64,000 nucleotides of DNA from Bradyrhizobium canariense (GCF_900105125.1 NZ_LT629750.1:2418001-2482000); one strand, 5' to 3'; shown: positions 10,077-19,641, counted from the stretch's first letter. The notes: generated from the sequence alone by a model not told the origin. Program-made: numbers and translations.

Positions 10077-10328
10077 AATTACGCCGGCTTTTGCGAAGAC
10101 GACAGTTTTGGCAGTCGACAATATGATCTGCACGTCTATAGCGGATAACGACGACAACACTTCCGGCCGATGAAATTGCTGAAGACCTTCATCGGACACC
10201 CGCCGCTTTTTGCACTGCAAAAAGGCCGTTTTATACCCCTGCGACTATAATGGATCGCTCTCCATCAGCGGTCGGGCTCGCTATCGCGGCCGATTCCGAG
10301 CGTCGGAAATTCAGCGTTGTGAGGCTGA

Positions 10329-10357
10329 TTGACAGAGGCGGCTGACTCGAACTAAAC
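10329..10357 (+). promoter_or_regulatory. Candidate hyuAB promoter
   Basis: TTGACA at 10329-10334 and CTAAAC at 10352-10357 are separated by 17 bases. The perfect LacI-type palindrome starts two bases after the -10, so it would cover the transcription start. The -35 is ideal and the -10 is only fair. Confidence 0.5.
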
Positions 10358-10358
10358 G

Positions 10359-10370
10359 TGAAACGTTTCA
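10359..10370. promoter_or_regulatory. LacI-family operator, perfect 12-bp palindrome
   Basis: TGAAACGTTTCA is a perfect palindrome with a central CpG, the usual shape of LacI/GalR operators. It lies about 94 nt before the hyuA ATG, at the predicted transcription start. A LacI-family gene is encoded downstream of hyuB in the same direction. Partial copies lie at 10064-10076 and 14362-14373. Repression of hyuAB by that regulator is inferred. Confidence 0.65.
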
Positions 10371-10463
10371 TCAAAGGGCCGGGATCGGTGCACGATCAGC
10401 TCTAAAACGGTCGCCGGATTGCGCTCAAAGAACGCCAGCGGCGTCGGATTGCCTGGAGGAAGT

Positions 10464-12518
10464 ATGCGGCGCGTCGGTATCGATGTAGGCGGCACTTTTA
10501 CGGATGTCGTGCTTCTGGACTCGGCCTCTGGTGAGGTTTGGTCCGCAAAAGTGCCGACCACACCGAAGGATCCGACTCTGGGCGCGTTGAACGGGCTTCG
10601 AACGATCCTCGCGCGCAGCGGCTCATCACCCGCCTCCATTGATTTTATCGGACATGGGACGACGATCGCCACCAACATGGTGATCGAGGGCAAGGGCGCG
10701 CTGACCGCGCTCATCACCACGTCGGGCTTTCGCGATATCCTTGAACTCCGCCGTGGCTGGCGGCACGACCGCGCCGATCTCTACGATCTATTCTTTGAAG
10801 CGCCGCGCCAGCTCGTTCTCCGCCGACATCGTCTGGAAATCACCGAGCGCATCTCTTACGACGGGTTCATCGAGCAGACGATCGATCCCGATGAAATTGC
10901 CGATCGTATTGCCGAACTCAAGGCAGAGGGCGTGGAGGCCATCGCCGTCTGCCTCATCAACTCCCCGATCAACGGTGAAAATGAGCGCCACGCGCTCAAG
11001 ATCATTCGCGAACGCGTCAATGACGTGTTCGTTTCCGGTTCGATCGAAGTCAATCCGGAGATCATGGAATATGAGCGGACCTGCACCACGGTGATGAACG
11101 CGCTGCTCGGTCCGAATTGCGGCCGATATGCGCACCGTTTCACCGAAACCGCCCGCGGCATCGGCCTGATGTCTGACGTTTATTTCATGCAGTCAAACGG
11201 TGGGCTGGCATCGCCCGAAGTCGTCAGCCAGCTTCCAGTGACGCTATTGGCGTCCGGACCGGCGGGCGGCGTCACCGCGGCCGCCAGGCTGTGCGAGCGC
11301 CTCGGCATTGCGAACGCGATTACCGGCGACATGGGTGGCACCAGCTTTGACGTCTCGCTGATCCGGGAAGGACAGCCGGAACTCCGCAATTCCATGATGA
11401 TCAACACCTACACGGTGCGGACGCCAAACATCGACATCATCTCGATCGGCGCGGGCGGCGGCTCGATCGCATGGATCGACGAAGGGGGCGGTGTGCGGAT
11501 CGGCCCCGAAAGCGCCGGCGCTGAACCCGGTCCAGTCTGTTATGGACGCGGCGGAACACGGCCGACCGTGACCGATTGCAATCTCATTCTCGGCTATGTT
11601 GATCCCACAAGTTTCCTGGGCGGCGATTTCGCGCTCGACGTCGAAGCGGCACGCCGCGCCATCGCCGAACATTTGGCCGGTCCCCTCGGCGTCAATATCG
11701 AGGAAGCCGCCATGACCGTCCGGCAGGTCGCCAATGCCTTGATGGCGCAGGCGATGCGGTTGGCCACCGTCGAACGGGGTTATGACCCCCGCGACTTCAT
11801 CTTTATTCCCTACGGTGGCGCCGGTCCGGTGCACGCGGTCGATCTGGCCCGCGCCCTGGAAATTCCCACGGTCGTGCTGCCGCCGATGCCCGGCCTGTTC
11901 AGTGCCTTCGGCATGCTTGTCGCCGACGCCGTGCAGGATTTGCAGGCCTCCGTGGTCCGCACCGCTGACGATGCCGACCCGGCACAGGTCGAAGCGCTTT
12001 TCGCCGGGCTGGAGCAAGAGGCACGGCAGCGGCTTCGGGCCGCCAACGTCCGCGACGAGGATATCAGGATCGAGCGGCGGTCGGATTGTCAGTATCTCGG
12101 CCAGGGCGAGACCATCCAGGTCCCCTTCCCGGATGGCGCTATCACCCGCGAGACCCTCGACAGGCTGGCGAAGAACTTCATCGCCGAACACCGGCGCCGC
12201 TGGAACTTCGATGTCGCCAACCGCCCGGTCCGGATTGTCAATCTGCGGCTGCGCATCGTCGGCAAGATCGGCGATTTCGCGGTCGGCGAGACCCGGCAGC
12301 GCAACGGGAAAGCATTGCAGCCGGTCGGCCGCGCGCGAATCTACGACGATGGAAAATGGATCGAGATGCCGCGCTATCGCCGTGAAGACCTTCGGCGCGG
12401 CGATGAGCTGGATGGCCCGCTCGTGGTCGAGGAGATCAGCACGCGGATTTCACTGCGCGCTGGCGAACGTCTGACGGTGGGCGATCAGTCGACCATCCTG
12501 GTGAGCGTGGGAGCGTGA
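10464..12518 (+). CDS. hyuA: Hydantoinase/oxoprolinase family protein, HyuA-type subunit
   Basis: The product (684 aa) starts RRVGIDVGGTFTDVVLLD, the nucleotide-binding start of the HyuA/acetone carboxylase beta/5-oxoprolinase A family. GDMGGTSFDVSL and a GAGGGSIAWID segment follow in the middle. I chose ATG 10464 because GGAGGA lies 3 nt upstream; an in-frame earlier start at 10419 has no such site. HyuA works with HyuB in ATP-dependent opening of a cyclic amide (hydantoin, 5-oxoproline) or in ketone carboxylation. The neighbouring CoA enzymes fit a ring-opened or carboxylated product being degraded as a thioester. Confidence 0.92.
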   Translation: MRRVGIDVGGTFTDVVLLDSASGEVWSAKVPTTPKDPTLGALNGLRTILARSGSSPASIDFIGHGTTIATNMVIEGKGALTALITTSGFRDILELRRGWRHDRADLYDLFFEAPRQLVLRRHRLEITERISYDGFIEQTIDPDEIADRIAELKAEGVEAIAVCLINSPINGENERHALKIIRERVNDVFVSGSIEVNPEIMEYERTCTTVMNALLGPNCGRYAHRFTETARGIGLMSDVYFMQSNGGLASPEVVSQLPVTLLASGPAGGVTAAARLCERLGIANAITGDMGGTSFDVSLIREGQPELRNSMMINTYTVRTPNIDIISIGAGGGSIAWIDEGGGVRIGPESAGAEPGPVCYGRGGTRPTVTDCNLILGYVDPTSFLGGDFALDVEAARRAIAEHLAGPLGVNIEEAAMTVRQVANALMAQAMRLATVERGYDPRDFIFIPYGGAGPVHAVDLARALEIPTVVLPPMPGLFSAFGMLVADAVQDLQASVVRTADDADPAQVEALFAGLEQEARQRLRAANVRDEDIRIERRSDCQYLGQGETIQVPFPDGAITRETLDRLAKNFIAEHRRRWNFDVANRPVRIVNLRLRIVGKIGDFAVGETRQRNGKALQPVGRARIYDDGKWIEMPRYRREDLRRGDELDGPLVVEEISTRISLRAGERLTVGDQSTILVSVGA

Positions 12519-12520
12519 CG

Positions 12521-14281
12521 ATGGACAAGGTCACCTACGAAATCATCCGCAGCGGCCTTTACGCGATCGCGCGCGAGATGAAAGTCGCGATGATGCAGAC
12601 CGCCGGAAGTCCCATCATCCATTCGGGTGGCGACGCATCGGCGGCGATCTTCGACGCCAAGATGCAACTGGTGGCCCAGGGTAACGATATCCCGACGATG
12701 ATGGGCTCGGCGGTGATCTCGACAAAGGCATCGGTGGAGGCGATCGGCGTCAAGAACCTGCGCCCGGGCGACGTCATCATTTCCAACGACGTCTATCTCG
12801 GCGGCGGTAATCATCAACCCGATGTTCAGTTGACCCGGCCGGTTTTCTTCGAGGGCGAGATCATCGCCTATACGATGACGCGCGGTCACTGGGTCGACAT
12901 CGGTGGCACGGCGCCCGGCAGTTTTACCGCCGTGACGTGGGACATCCATGCGGAAGGCATCCGGATTCCGCCGGTCATTCTCTATCGCGATGACAAGCCG
13001 GTCGAAGACCTGTTCCGCCTGATCGTGCAGAACACCCGCGACACCGACAACCGGACCCTCGACATCAACGCGCAATATGCCGGGACCTATGTCGGAGGCG
13101 AGCGGATCATCGAGATGGCCCGGAAATTCGGCCGTGAATCCATCGAAAGCGCGATGGCGCTCTCGCTCGACTATTCCGAACGATTGATGCGGGCGCAGAT
13201 CGAACGTATTCCTGATGGCGTCTACGAGGGCAGCGACTTCATCGAACCGGTCCAGGCTAGCGGATGGCCCAAGGATCTCATCCCCGTGCAGGTCAAGATC
13301 ACCGTGGCTGGCGACCGCATCGTGTTCGACTATACCGGCAGCGCCAAACAGGTCCGCGGCGGCGTCAATTGCCCGCTATCGGTGACCTGTAACAGCACCT
13401 GGTTCACCCTCAAGGCGATCACCGATCATACCATTCCCATCAATCAGGGATGTTATCGGCCGGTCGAGATCATCTGTCCCGAGGGGACCGTGCTCAACTG
13501 CACCTATCCGGCTTCGGTGGTGAGCGGCGTGACCGAAACCTCACCGCGGATCATCGACATGCTGTTGAAGACGCTGGCGCCCGCGATACCCAACCGGGTC
13601 GTGGCGCAGAGCAATGATGCCGCCTGCTCCGGCATCTTCAGCGGCGAAGATCCGGACGAGCAACGCGTAAAGTCGCTGCACCGGAAGTATGTCCAGCATA
13701 TCGATCCCCACGCCGGCGGCTATGGCGCAAGGCCGGCGCTCGACGGCGTCAACGCCATCAGGGTGCTGGTCGGCAACGCCGGGATCCAATCGATCGAGTT
13801 GATCGAACACCTCGTGCCGCTTCGCGTTGAAAGCTGGCATCTCGTTCCCGATAGCGGCGGCGCGGGCCGCTGGCGCGGTGGATTGACGTCCGAGCGGGTC
13901 TATCGGGTCCTCTATGATGAGGCGGCCCTTACCGTCATCGCCGAGCGTGGCCTGGTGGCTCCGGCAGGCCTGTTCGGCGGCCACGCCGGCGGCAAATTTT
14001 TCTCCAAGGTCGTGCATACGGACGCGAGTCACAAGGACATCCCGAGCAAAGGCGAATTCGAGGTGGTGCGACGCGGCGACCGGGTTCATATCCGGCCGGC
14101 CGGTGGCGGCGGATATGGCAATCCGACCGAGCGCGAAGCTGAGCGCGTGCTCGATGACGTTCGCGACGGCTACGTCACCCCACAGGCCGCGGCAGAGCTT
14201 TATGGCGTGATCCTCAGTCCGGACTCGAACCAGATCGACGCCTCGGCAACCGCGAAACGCCGAAAATCAATGGCCCGTTAA
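12521..14281 (+). CDS. hyuB: Hydantoinase B/oxoprolinase family protein, HyuB-type subunit
   Basis: This 586-residue protein has the HyuB opening MDKVTYEIIRSGLYAI, the SGGDASAAIFDA segment and NDVYLGGGNHQPDV, a likely metal or substrate region. The C-terminal GGGGYGNPTERE is typical of the family. ATG 12521 has GGGAG 7 nt upstream; a GTG at 12515 overlapping the hyuA stop is the alternative. It is the catalytic partner of HyuA. The family is sure; the substrate is unknown. Confidence 0.92.
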   Translation: MDKVTYEIIRSGLYAIAREMKVAMMQTAGSPIIHSGGDASAAIFDAKMQLVAQGNDIPTMMGSAVISTKASVEAIGVKNLRPGDVIISNDVYLGGGNHQPDVQLTRPVFFEGEIIAYTMTRGHWVDIGGTAPGSFTAVTWDIHAEGIRIPPVILYRDDKPVEDLFRLIVQNTRDTDNRTLDINAQYAGTYVGGERIIEMARKFGRESIESAMALSLDYSERLMRAQIERIPDGVYEGSDFIEPVQASGWPKDLIPVQVKITVAGDRIVFDYTGSAKQVRGGVNCPLSVTCNSTWFTLKAITDHTIPINQGCYRPVEIICPEGTVLNCTYPASVVSGVTETSPRIIDMLLKTLAPAIPNRVVAQSNDAACSGIFSGEDPDEQRVKSLHRKYVQHIDPHAGGYGARPALDGVNAIRVLVGNAGIQSIELIEHLVPLRVESWHLVPDSGGAGRWRGGLTSERVYRVLYDEAALTVIAERGLVAPAGLFGGHAGGKFFSKVVHTDASHKDIPSKGEFEVVRRGDRVHIRPAGGGGYGNPTEREAERVLDDVRDGYVTPQAAAELYGVILSPDSNQIDASATAKRRKSMAR

Positions 14282-14361
14282 ACATTGGGTTTGGACCCGC
14301 TCGTGCCCACCGGCGATCGACTAAATTGCGTGCCGTTCCGTCTTGATGATGTAATAGAACG

Positions 14362-14373
14362 TGAAGGTTTTAC
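14362..14373. promoter_or_regulatory. Possible LacI-family autoregulatory site
   Basis: TGAAGGTTTTAC resembles the perfect operator at 10359-10370 in its outer bases (TGAA, TTT). It lies immediately before the ribosome site of the LacI-family gene, where it would allow autoregulation. The dyad is imperfect, so confidence is low. Confidence 0.3.
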
Positions 14374-14388
14374 GCGAGGCGATTGATA

Positions 14389-15417
14389 TTGAAGGGAAAT
14401 GTCACTATCCGGGATGTGGCGCGCTCGGCCGAGGTCTCGGTCGGCACGGCATCGCGCGTCATCAACGGCAAGGCGACCGTGGGCGCCGACGTGCGCGGCC
14501 GGGTTCTCAAGGCCATCGAGGCGCTGGGCTATCGTCCGGACGCGATCGCACAAAGCATGCGCCGGGGATCGACGCACGTGATCGGCTGCGTCATCCGCGA
14601 TATCAACATTCCCTCGCTCGCGGCTTTCGTCCATGCCGCGCACAACGTGCTGGACCGCGCGGGATTTTCGCTTCTGGTGTCGAATTCCGAAGGCCGGGAA
14701 GACCGTGAGCGCGAATTGCTGATGCGGCTCAACAGCCAGCGCTCAGACGGCATCATGATCGGCCCCTACACCGCAATGACGCCGGCCTTCGACACGTTTC
14801 TTCGCAGCCTCGGGGCACCGATCGTGATGGTGGATCGCGATGAGCCGCCTTGGGCCGACGCCGTCATGGTCGACCACGCCGGCGCGACCCGCAAGGCGAC
14901 GAGCCGGCTGATCGATCTCGGTCATCAGCGCATTGCGTTGCTGACCGGCGGCCCCTCGATCTATCCGGCGCGAGAGCGTATTCGCGGTTTTACCGAGGCA
15001 TTCGAGATCAAGAATGTCGCGCTCGATCGCACGCTGATCCGCGCAAACAGCTTCCTTTCGCCGGAGAGTTTTCGGCAGACCTCGGCACTGCTTGCGGCCA
15101 AGGATCCGCCGACCGCGATCATCGCCGGCGGCATCGACATGCTGGCCGGCGTCATCCGCGCCATCAGGGTTCGGGGGCTGACTATTCCGGATGATATCTC
15201 GCTGATCGGCGCCGGCGATTCCGAACTCGCGGAACTGCATATGCCCGCGATTTCGGTGCAGCATTGGGACCAGGGCGAGGTCGGAGCCGCCGCGGCCAGT
15301 CTTCTGTTGGCGCGCATCCGCCAGGTTGCGAGCGATGAGCCGCAACATATCCTGGTCCGGAGCGAACTGATCGAACGGGACTCAACGAGCGCTCCACGTC
15401 AACGCTCCTCGCTCTGA
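14389..15417 (+). CDS. LacI-family transcriptional regulator
   Basis: The product (342 aa) has an N-terminal LacI helix-turn-helix and hinge helix: VTIRDVARSAEVSVGTASRV, then VRGRVLKAIEALGYRPD. A periplasmic-binding-like effector domain follows from about residue 60, with GCVIRDINIP and MVDRDEPP. The start is a TTG; 14389 has GAGG 9 nt upstream, while TTG 14383 is only 3 nt from it. It lies 107 nt after hyuB and 17 nt before crotonase B. It very likely senses the pathway substrate and represses the hyuAB and CoA-transferase/liv promoters, where matching palindromes occur. Confidence 0.93.
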   Translation: MKGNVTIRDVARSAEVSVGTASRVINGKATVGADVRGRVLKAIEALGYRPDAIAQSMRRGSTHVIGCVIRDINIPSLAAFVHAAHNVLDRAGFSLLVSNSEGREDRERELLMRLNSQRSDGIMIGPYTAMTPAFDTFLRSLGAPIVMVDRDEPPWADAVMVDHAGATRKATSRLIDLGHQRIALLTGGPSIYPARERIRGFTEAFEIKNVALDRTLIRANSFLSPESFRQTSALLAAKDPPTAIIAGGIDMLAGVIRAIRVRGLTIPDDISLIGAGDSELAELHMPAISVQHWDQGEVGAAAASLLLARIRQVASDEPQHILVRSELIERDSTSAPRQRSSL

Positions 15418-15434
15418 GTTAAGGAAACATCGAC

Positions 15435-16238
15435 ATGACAGAGAAGCTCGATCGCTACGAAACCCTTCGCCTCGAGAGCCCCTCGCCTGGCGTTCTCGTC
15501 GTGCGCTTCAACCGTCCCGAAGTTCGTAACGCCATCAGCACCAAGATGGGCCACGAAATGGTCGATCTGTTCACCGGCCTTAACGCCGATCCGTCAGGCT
15601 GGCGTTGCGTCGTCCTCACCGGCAGCGGAGACCGGGCGTTCTGTGCCGGAGTCGATTTGAAAGAACGGCGCGGCATGTCGGACGAGACCTGGAACAAGCA
15701 ACACGCGTTGTTCGAACGCATGATGCTGGGGCTTCTGGATTGTCCGCTGCCGATCATCGCGGCGGTAAACGGCGCCGCCTATGCCGGCGGATGCGAATTC
15801 ATGCTGCTCTGCGATTTCGCCTATGCCGTTCCGACGGCGCGGTTCGCGCTCACCGAAGTCACCATCGGTATCATGCCCGGCGGTGGCGGAACCCAGACGC
15901 TGCCGCGCCGCATCGGATATGCGCGCGCCGCCGAAGTGATCATGACCGGAGAGCCCGTGAGCGCCGAGCAGGCGCTTGCCTGGGGCATGGTCAATCGGTT
16001 GTGCTCGCCCGAAACCCTCATGGAGGAGGTTCTGGCGACCGGGGCCAAGATCGCGCGAAATGCGCCGCTGTCGATCCGTCAGGCCAAGCGCGCCATGACG
16101 CTCGGAGGGCGAATGGATCTCCGATCAGCCCTGTTCTTTGAAATCGATGCCTACAATCAGCTTGTAGGCACCGAGGATCGCCGCGAAGGCATCGCAGCCT
16201 TCAACGAGAAGCGTTCTCCGGCCTTCAAGGGGCGATAA
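15435..16238 (+). CDS. Enoyl-CoA hydratase/isomerase (crotonase) B
   Basis: The product has 267 residues, with the catalytic glutamates of AYAGGCE and FALTEV, the oxyanion segment AFCAGVDL and GIMPGGGGTQ. An AAGGA site precedes ATG 15435. It is a paralogue of the crotonase at 8075-8881, and the pair brackets the hyuAB/lacI segment. Retention of two copies suggests two different hydration or isomerisation steps on related CoA esters, or regulated isozymes. Convergent with the amidohydrolase gene at 16274. Confidence 0.94.
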   Translation: MTEKLDRYETLRLESPSPGVLVVRFNRPEVRNAISTKMGHEMVDLFTGLNADPSGWRCVVLTGSGDRAFCAGVDLKERRGMSDETWNKQHALFERMMLGLLDCPLPIIAAVNGAAYAGGCEFMLLCDFAYAVPTARFALTEVTIGIMPGGGGTQTLPRRIGYARAAEVIMTGEPVSAEQALAWGMVNRLCSPETLMEEVLATGAKIARNAPLSIRQAKRAMTLGGRMDLRSALFFEIDAYNQLVGTEDRREGIAAFNEKRSPAFKGR

Positions 16239-16273
16239 CGGCCGCTCAACGACCCCTTGCCCGATCACCCGAT

Positions 16274-17125
16274 CTAGCGCCACTCCGCTCCGGTGGCGAC
16301 TTTGACATAGTTGAGAAAGTTTGCGCCGAAGATCGCCGTCTTTTCAGCCGGGGTCAGAAAATTACACTCGTCCTTGATGAAGTCGACCGACTGCTTGTAG
16401 GAGCACGCGCGCTTGACCGGCGGGAAATTGGAGCCCCAGACCATCTTGCTGGCCCCGATATGCTCGTAGAGCTCCTTGAAGCGCTGCTGTGAGTTCACGA
16501 ACGGATAGGTCTCCTTGCCCACCGCGGCCTCGGGAAAATACGAAACCTTCATCCATATATTCGGCAGCTCGCCGAGACGAAGCACTTCCGGCCATTTGAA
16601 AAACCGATCCGGATATTCTTTCATGATCCTGATCGTCATGTGATCGATCAGAAACTGAATGCCGGGATAGGCTGTCGCAACTTTTCGAATCTCTTCGGTC
16701 TGGAACGGAGCAAAGATCTCCACGGGAACCCGCTGATCCTGGGCGGCTCTGAGGAAGTCATGCACCATCTCGTCGCGGAACCAGCGATCATAGGGCGGCT
16801 GATGAAGGGTCAAGCGGATCCCCATCATGCGGTCCTGCGCCATCAGCTCCTTGAGGCGTCCGGCTACGTCAGGCGCCAGCGGGTCGAACCGGGCGAAGAC
16901 GCCGACCACCTTGTCCGGGTATTTCCTTGCGGCCTCGATCGAATAGCGGTTGTCGTACCCCATCAGCGAAGCGGTGACCTGAACGATCTTGTCCACTCCG
17001 GCAGCGCTTGCCTCTGCAAACAAATCCTCGGCCAGCAATTCGTCGCCCCAGATGATTCCGTCCGGAGCGTGCGGGCGATCAGGCGTGCTTTTCTGCCAAT
17101 AGTGCACATGCGTGTCGATGATCAT
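16274..17125 (-). CDS. Amidohydrolase 2 family protein
   Basis: This 283-residue TIM-barrel metal-dependent hydrolase carries DTHVHYW at the N-terminus (HxH metal ligands), FLIDHMT (His) and WGSNFP near residue 237. The last motif has Asn where many relatives have the metal-binding Asp; an Asn variant is seen in parts of this family (COG3618-like). Such enzymes hydrolyse lactones or decarboxylate aromatic and pyrone acids. It starts 21 nt after the MFS gene stop and probably shares its transcript. The reaction is not determined. Confidence 0.88.
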   Translation of the reverse strand: MIIDTHVHYWQKSTPDRPHAPDGIIWGDELLAEDLFAEASAAGVDKIVQVTASLMGYDNRYSIEAARKYPDKVVGVFARFDPLAPDVAGRLKELMAQDRMMGIRLTLHQPPYDRWFRDEMVHDFLRAAQDQRVPVEIFAPFQTEEIRKVATAYPGIQFLIDHMTIRIMKEYPDRFFKWPEVLRLGELPNIWMKVSYFPEAAVGKETYPFVNSQQRFKELYEHIGASKMVWGSNFPPVKRACSYKQSVDFIKDECNFLTPAEKTAIFGANFLNYVKVATGAEWR

Positions 17126-17146
17126 ATCCGCTCCTTTTCGCGCGAT

Positions 17147-18457
17147 CTATCGCGACGGTGTTGGGCTTTGCTTTTGGATGAACAGTAGCGAGACGAAGGA
17201 AATCGCCGACATCACGACCATGATCACGGAGACCGGCCAGCCCTTGCCTCCGGCCTGGATGACAAAGGTCGTCGCCATGAACGGCAGCGGTCCGCCAAAG
17301 ATGGCATAGGTCAGCTCGCGCGCCAGGGTGATGCCACTATAGCGAAACCGCGTATCAAAGGTCTCGGTGTAGAAAGCGGATTGCGTTCCAAAAAACGGAA
17401 ATAACGTGAATGCGCCCAGCACCATGCCGATGGCCATCAAGATCGGACTTTTGGTATCGAGCAGCCAGAACATCGGGAACGCGTAAAGCGCCGATGCGAC
17501 TGTCGCGCCAATCAGCACCGGCTTGCGTCCGACAACGTCGGAAAGCGCCCCGCCCGCGATGCACGCAACTCCGCACGCCACGAAGGTCAGCATCTGGATC
17601 ACCAGCGTCGTAATCGCGGGGATACCGAGATTTGTATTCATGTAGGAAGTCGCGAACACGACGTGCACGTAACCCATCACCTGAATGACGTTTACACCCA
17701 TCGCAAGCAGGACAAGTTTGGGATAGCCGCGCACGATCTCCACGATCGGTATTCGAAGCTTGGCCGCCTGGGAACGAATGGCAAGAAATTCGGGCGTCTC
17801 GCCAACCCGCTGACGGATAAAATACCCGGTGATGACAGCAACGATGCTGAGCAGAAACGGGACCCTCCAGCCCCAGCTAAGGAATTGATCGGTTGGCAGA
17901 GACGAAAACACCCGGAAAATCAGCGCCGAAAGCAGCAGCGAGATCATGACCGACGCGGGCGCGAAAGAGCCAAACAGGCCCCTGCGGCCTGGAGGCGCAT
18001 ATTCGGACGCGAACAGGATGGCGCCGGCGAATTCTCCGCCCGCGCCAAATCCCTGCACGACCCTGAGCGCCACCAGCAGGATCGGCGCCCAGACACCGAT
18101 CGAGGCATAGGTCGGCAGGAATCCGATCGCCGTGGTCGATATGCCCATCGTCAGCAGCGTTGCGATCAGAACCGGCTTGCGGCCATAACGATCGCCGAAA
18201 TAGCTGAAAAAGATGCCGCCGATCGGACGGATCAGGAATCCAACCGCAAAGGCGCCATAGGCCGCAAGGAGCCCGGCCATCGCGTCGACATTCGGGAAGA
18301 AGATACGGCCGAACACAAGGGCGGACGCAGCGCCGTAAACGGAGAAATCATACCATTCGACCACCGTGCCAAACATGCTGGCGATGACCGCCCGCGTCGG
18401 CGGCGTCGAGGTCTCAGTGGGTAAAGCAGCAGCGCTTGCTGCCGACTCGGCTGACAT
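17147..18457 (-). CDS. MFS metabolite:H+ symporter
   Basis: This 436-residue major facilitator protein has about twelve membrane helices. The GDRYGRKPV loop between helices 2 and 3 and the repeat GALSDVVGRKPV in the second half are typical. The style (start region VASMFGTVVEWYDFSVYG) fits the MHS group that carries dicarboxylates, aromatic acids or osmolytes (ProP, ShiA, PcaT-like). GGGAG precedes ATG 18457. It lies between two amidohydrolase-type genes, so uptake of their substrate is likely. Confidence 0.92.
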   Translation of the reverse strand: MSAESAASAAALPTETSTPPTRAVIASMFGTVVEWYDFSVYGAASALVFGRIFFPNVDAMAGLLAAYGAFAVGFLIRPIGGIFFSYFGDRYGRKPVLIATLLTMGISTTAIGFLPTYASIGVWAPILLVALRVVQGFGAGGEFAGAILFASEYAPPGRRGLFGSFAPASVMISLLLSALIFRVFSSLPTDQFLSWGWRVPFLLSIVAVITGYFIRQRVGETPEFLAIRSQAAKLRIPIVEIVRGYPKLVLLAMGVNVIQVMGYVHVVFATSYMNTNLGIPAITTLVIQMLTFVACGVACIAGGALSDVVGRKPVLIGATVASALYAFPMFWLLDTKSPILMAIGMVLGAFTLFPFFGTQSAFYTETFDTRFRYSGITLARELTYAIFGGPLPFMATTFVIQAGGKGWPVSVIMVVMSAISFVSLLFIQKQSPTPSR

Positions 18458-18549
18458 GTTTCTCCCTCATCTTTTTTATCGTTTTACTTCGAATCCGTTT
18501 TCAAAGGCGTCATCGATCGCAACGCCGGCACCATCCAACAACATGCGGC

Positions 18550-19641
18550 TCATGGATTTCCGAATGGAAGTGTTGCCATGCGGCTGTAAACGCGTCGCGC
18601 ATTGCCGGCGAAGACGGCGCGCTTCTCGTCGGGGGTGAGGATCGTCGATCCCTCGATGTAACGACGCGTGTCGTCGTAATTGTGCCCGGTCTCGGGGTCG
18701 ATCCCCTTGACCGCACCGAGCATTTCCGATGCAAACAGGATGTTCTCGGCCGGGATCACCCGCGTCAGCAGATCGATACCCGGCTGATGATAGACGCAGG
18801 TATCGAAGAAGATATTCTTCAAAACCAGTTCCGACAAAGGCGGCTTCTTCTGGTCCTGCGCAATGCCGCGGTAGCGGCCCCAGTGATAGGGAATCGCGCC
18901 GCCGCCATGCGGGATGATGAATCGGAGCGTCGGGAAATCCTTGAACAGGTCCGACATCAGAAACTGCATGAAGGCGGTGGTATCGCCGTTGATGTAATGG
19001 CTTCCCGTGGTGTGAAAGGCACGGTTGGCTGCCGCGCTGACATGGATCATCGCGGGGACATCGAGCTCGACCATCTTTTCATACAGCGGATACCACCAGC
19101 GGTCGGTCAGCGGCGGCTCGGTCCAGTAACCGCCGGTCGGGTCCGGGTTGAGGTTGCAGCCGACGAAGCCGAGTTCGGTGACGCAACGAACCAGTTCGCC
19201 GATGCAATTGTCCGGAGCGGTGCCCGGCGATTGCGGCAACTGGCAGACGCCGGCGAAGTTCTTGGGATAAAGCTGCGTTAATCGATAGATCAGATCGTTC
19301 GACACCCGCGACCAGGCGGCGCTGACAGAGGCGTCGCCGATATGATGGCTCATGCCGGAGGCCCGCGGCGAGAATATCGTCACCGACGTGCCGCGCTCGC
19401 GTTGCAGCCGCAACTGCGCGCCTTCGACCGAGGCACGAAGCTGATCGTCGCTGATACGAAGCGAGTCGACTGAAGGCATCTGCGAGGGATCGTTGATCCC
19501 AGCGATTTGACGCTTCCGCCAGTCAAGCAGTTCCTGCGGCTCAGTCGTGTAATGGCCGTGGCAGTCGATCACCGGGCCGTCGGATTTCGGGACGCCCGCG
19601 CGCCTGGATTCACCGAGCGCTTCGATATTCGTCGGCGTCAT
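18550..19641 (-). CDS. LigJ-like 4-oxalomesaconate hydratase (amidohydrolase family)
   Basis: After a short leader the protein reads VIDCHGHYTT, then SVTIFSPRASGMSHHIGD-like text, NLNPDPTGGYW, HTTGSHYINGDTTAFMQF and FASEMLGAVKGIDP. These segments match my memory of Sphingobium LigJ closely. LigJ hydrates 4-oxalomesaconate to 4-carboxy-4-hydroxy-2-oxoadipate in the protocatechuate 4,5-cleavage pathway. ATG 19641 gives 363 aa; GTG 19572 is an alternative that fits the family start better, and neither has a strong ribosome site. The next gene upstream is a LigK-like aldolase, which supports the call. Confidence 0.82.
   Translation of the reverse strand: MTPTNIEALGESRRAGVPKSDGPVIDCHGHYTTEPQELLDWRKRQIAGINDPSQMPSVDSLRISDDQLRASVEGAQLRLQRERGTSVTIFSPRASGMSHHIGDASVSAAWSRVSNDLIYRLTQLYPKNFAGVCQLPQSPGTAPDNCIGELVRCVTELGFVGCNLNPDPTGGYWTEPPLTDRWWYPLYEKMVELDVPAMIHVSAAANRAFHTTGSHYINGDTTAFMQFLMSDLFKDFPTLRFIIPHGGGAIPYHWGRYRGIAQDQKKPPLSELVLKNIFFDTCVYHQPGIDLLTRVIPAENILFASEMLGAVKGIDPETGHNYDDTRRYIEGSTILTPDEKRAVFAGNARRVYSRMATLPFGNP

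Larger units (their letters stand above)
10015..10463. other. Divergent regulatory region between the CoA-transferase/liv unit and hyuAB
   Basis: This 449-base stretch holds no convincing gene. It contains the two opposing candidate promoters and the LacI-type sites described separately. The middle part (about 10080-10325) shows no feature I can name. Confidence 0.6.
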
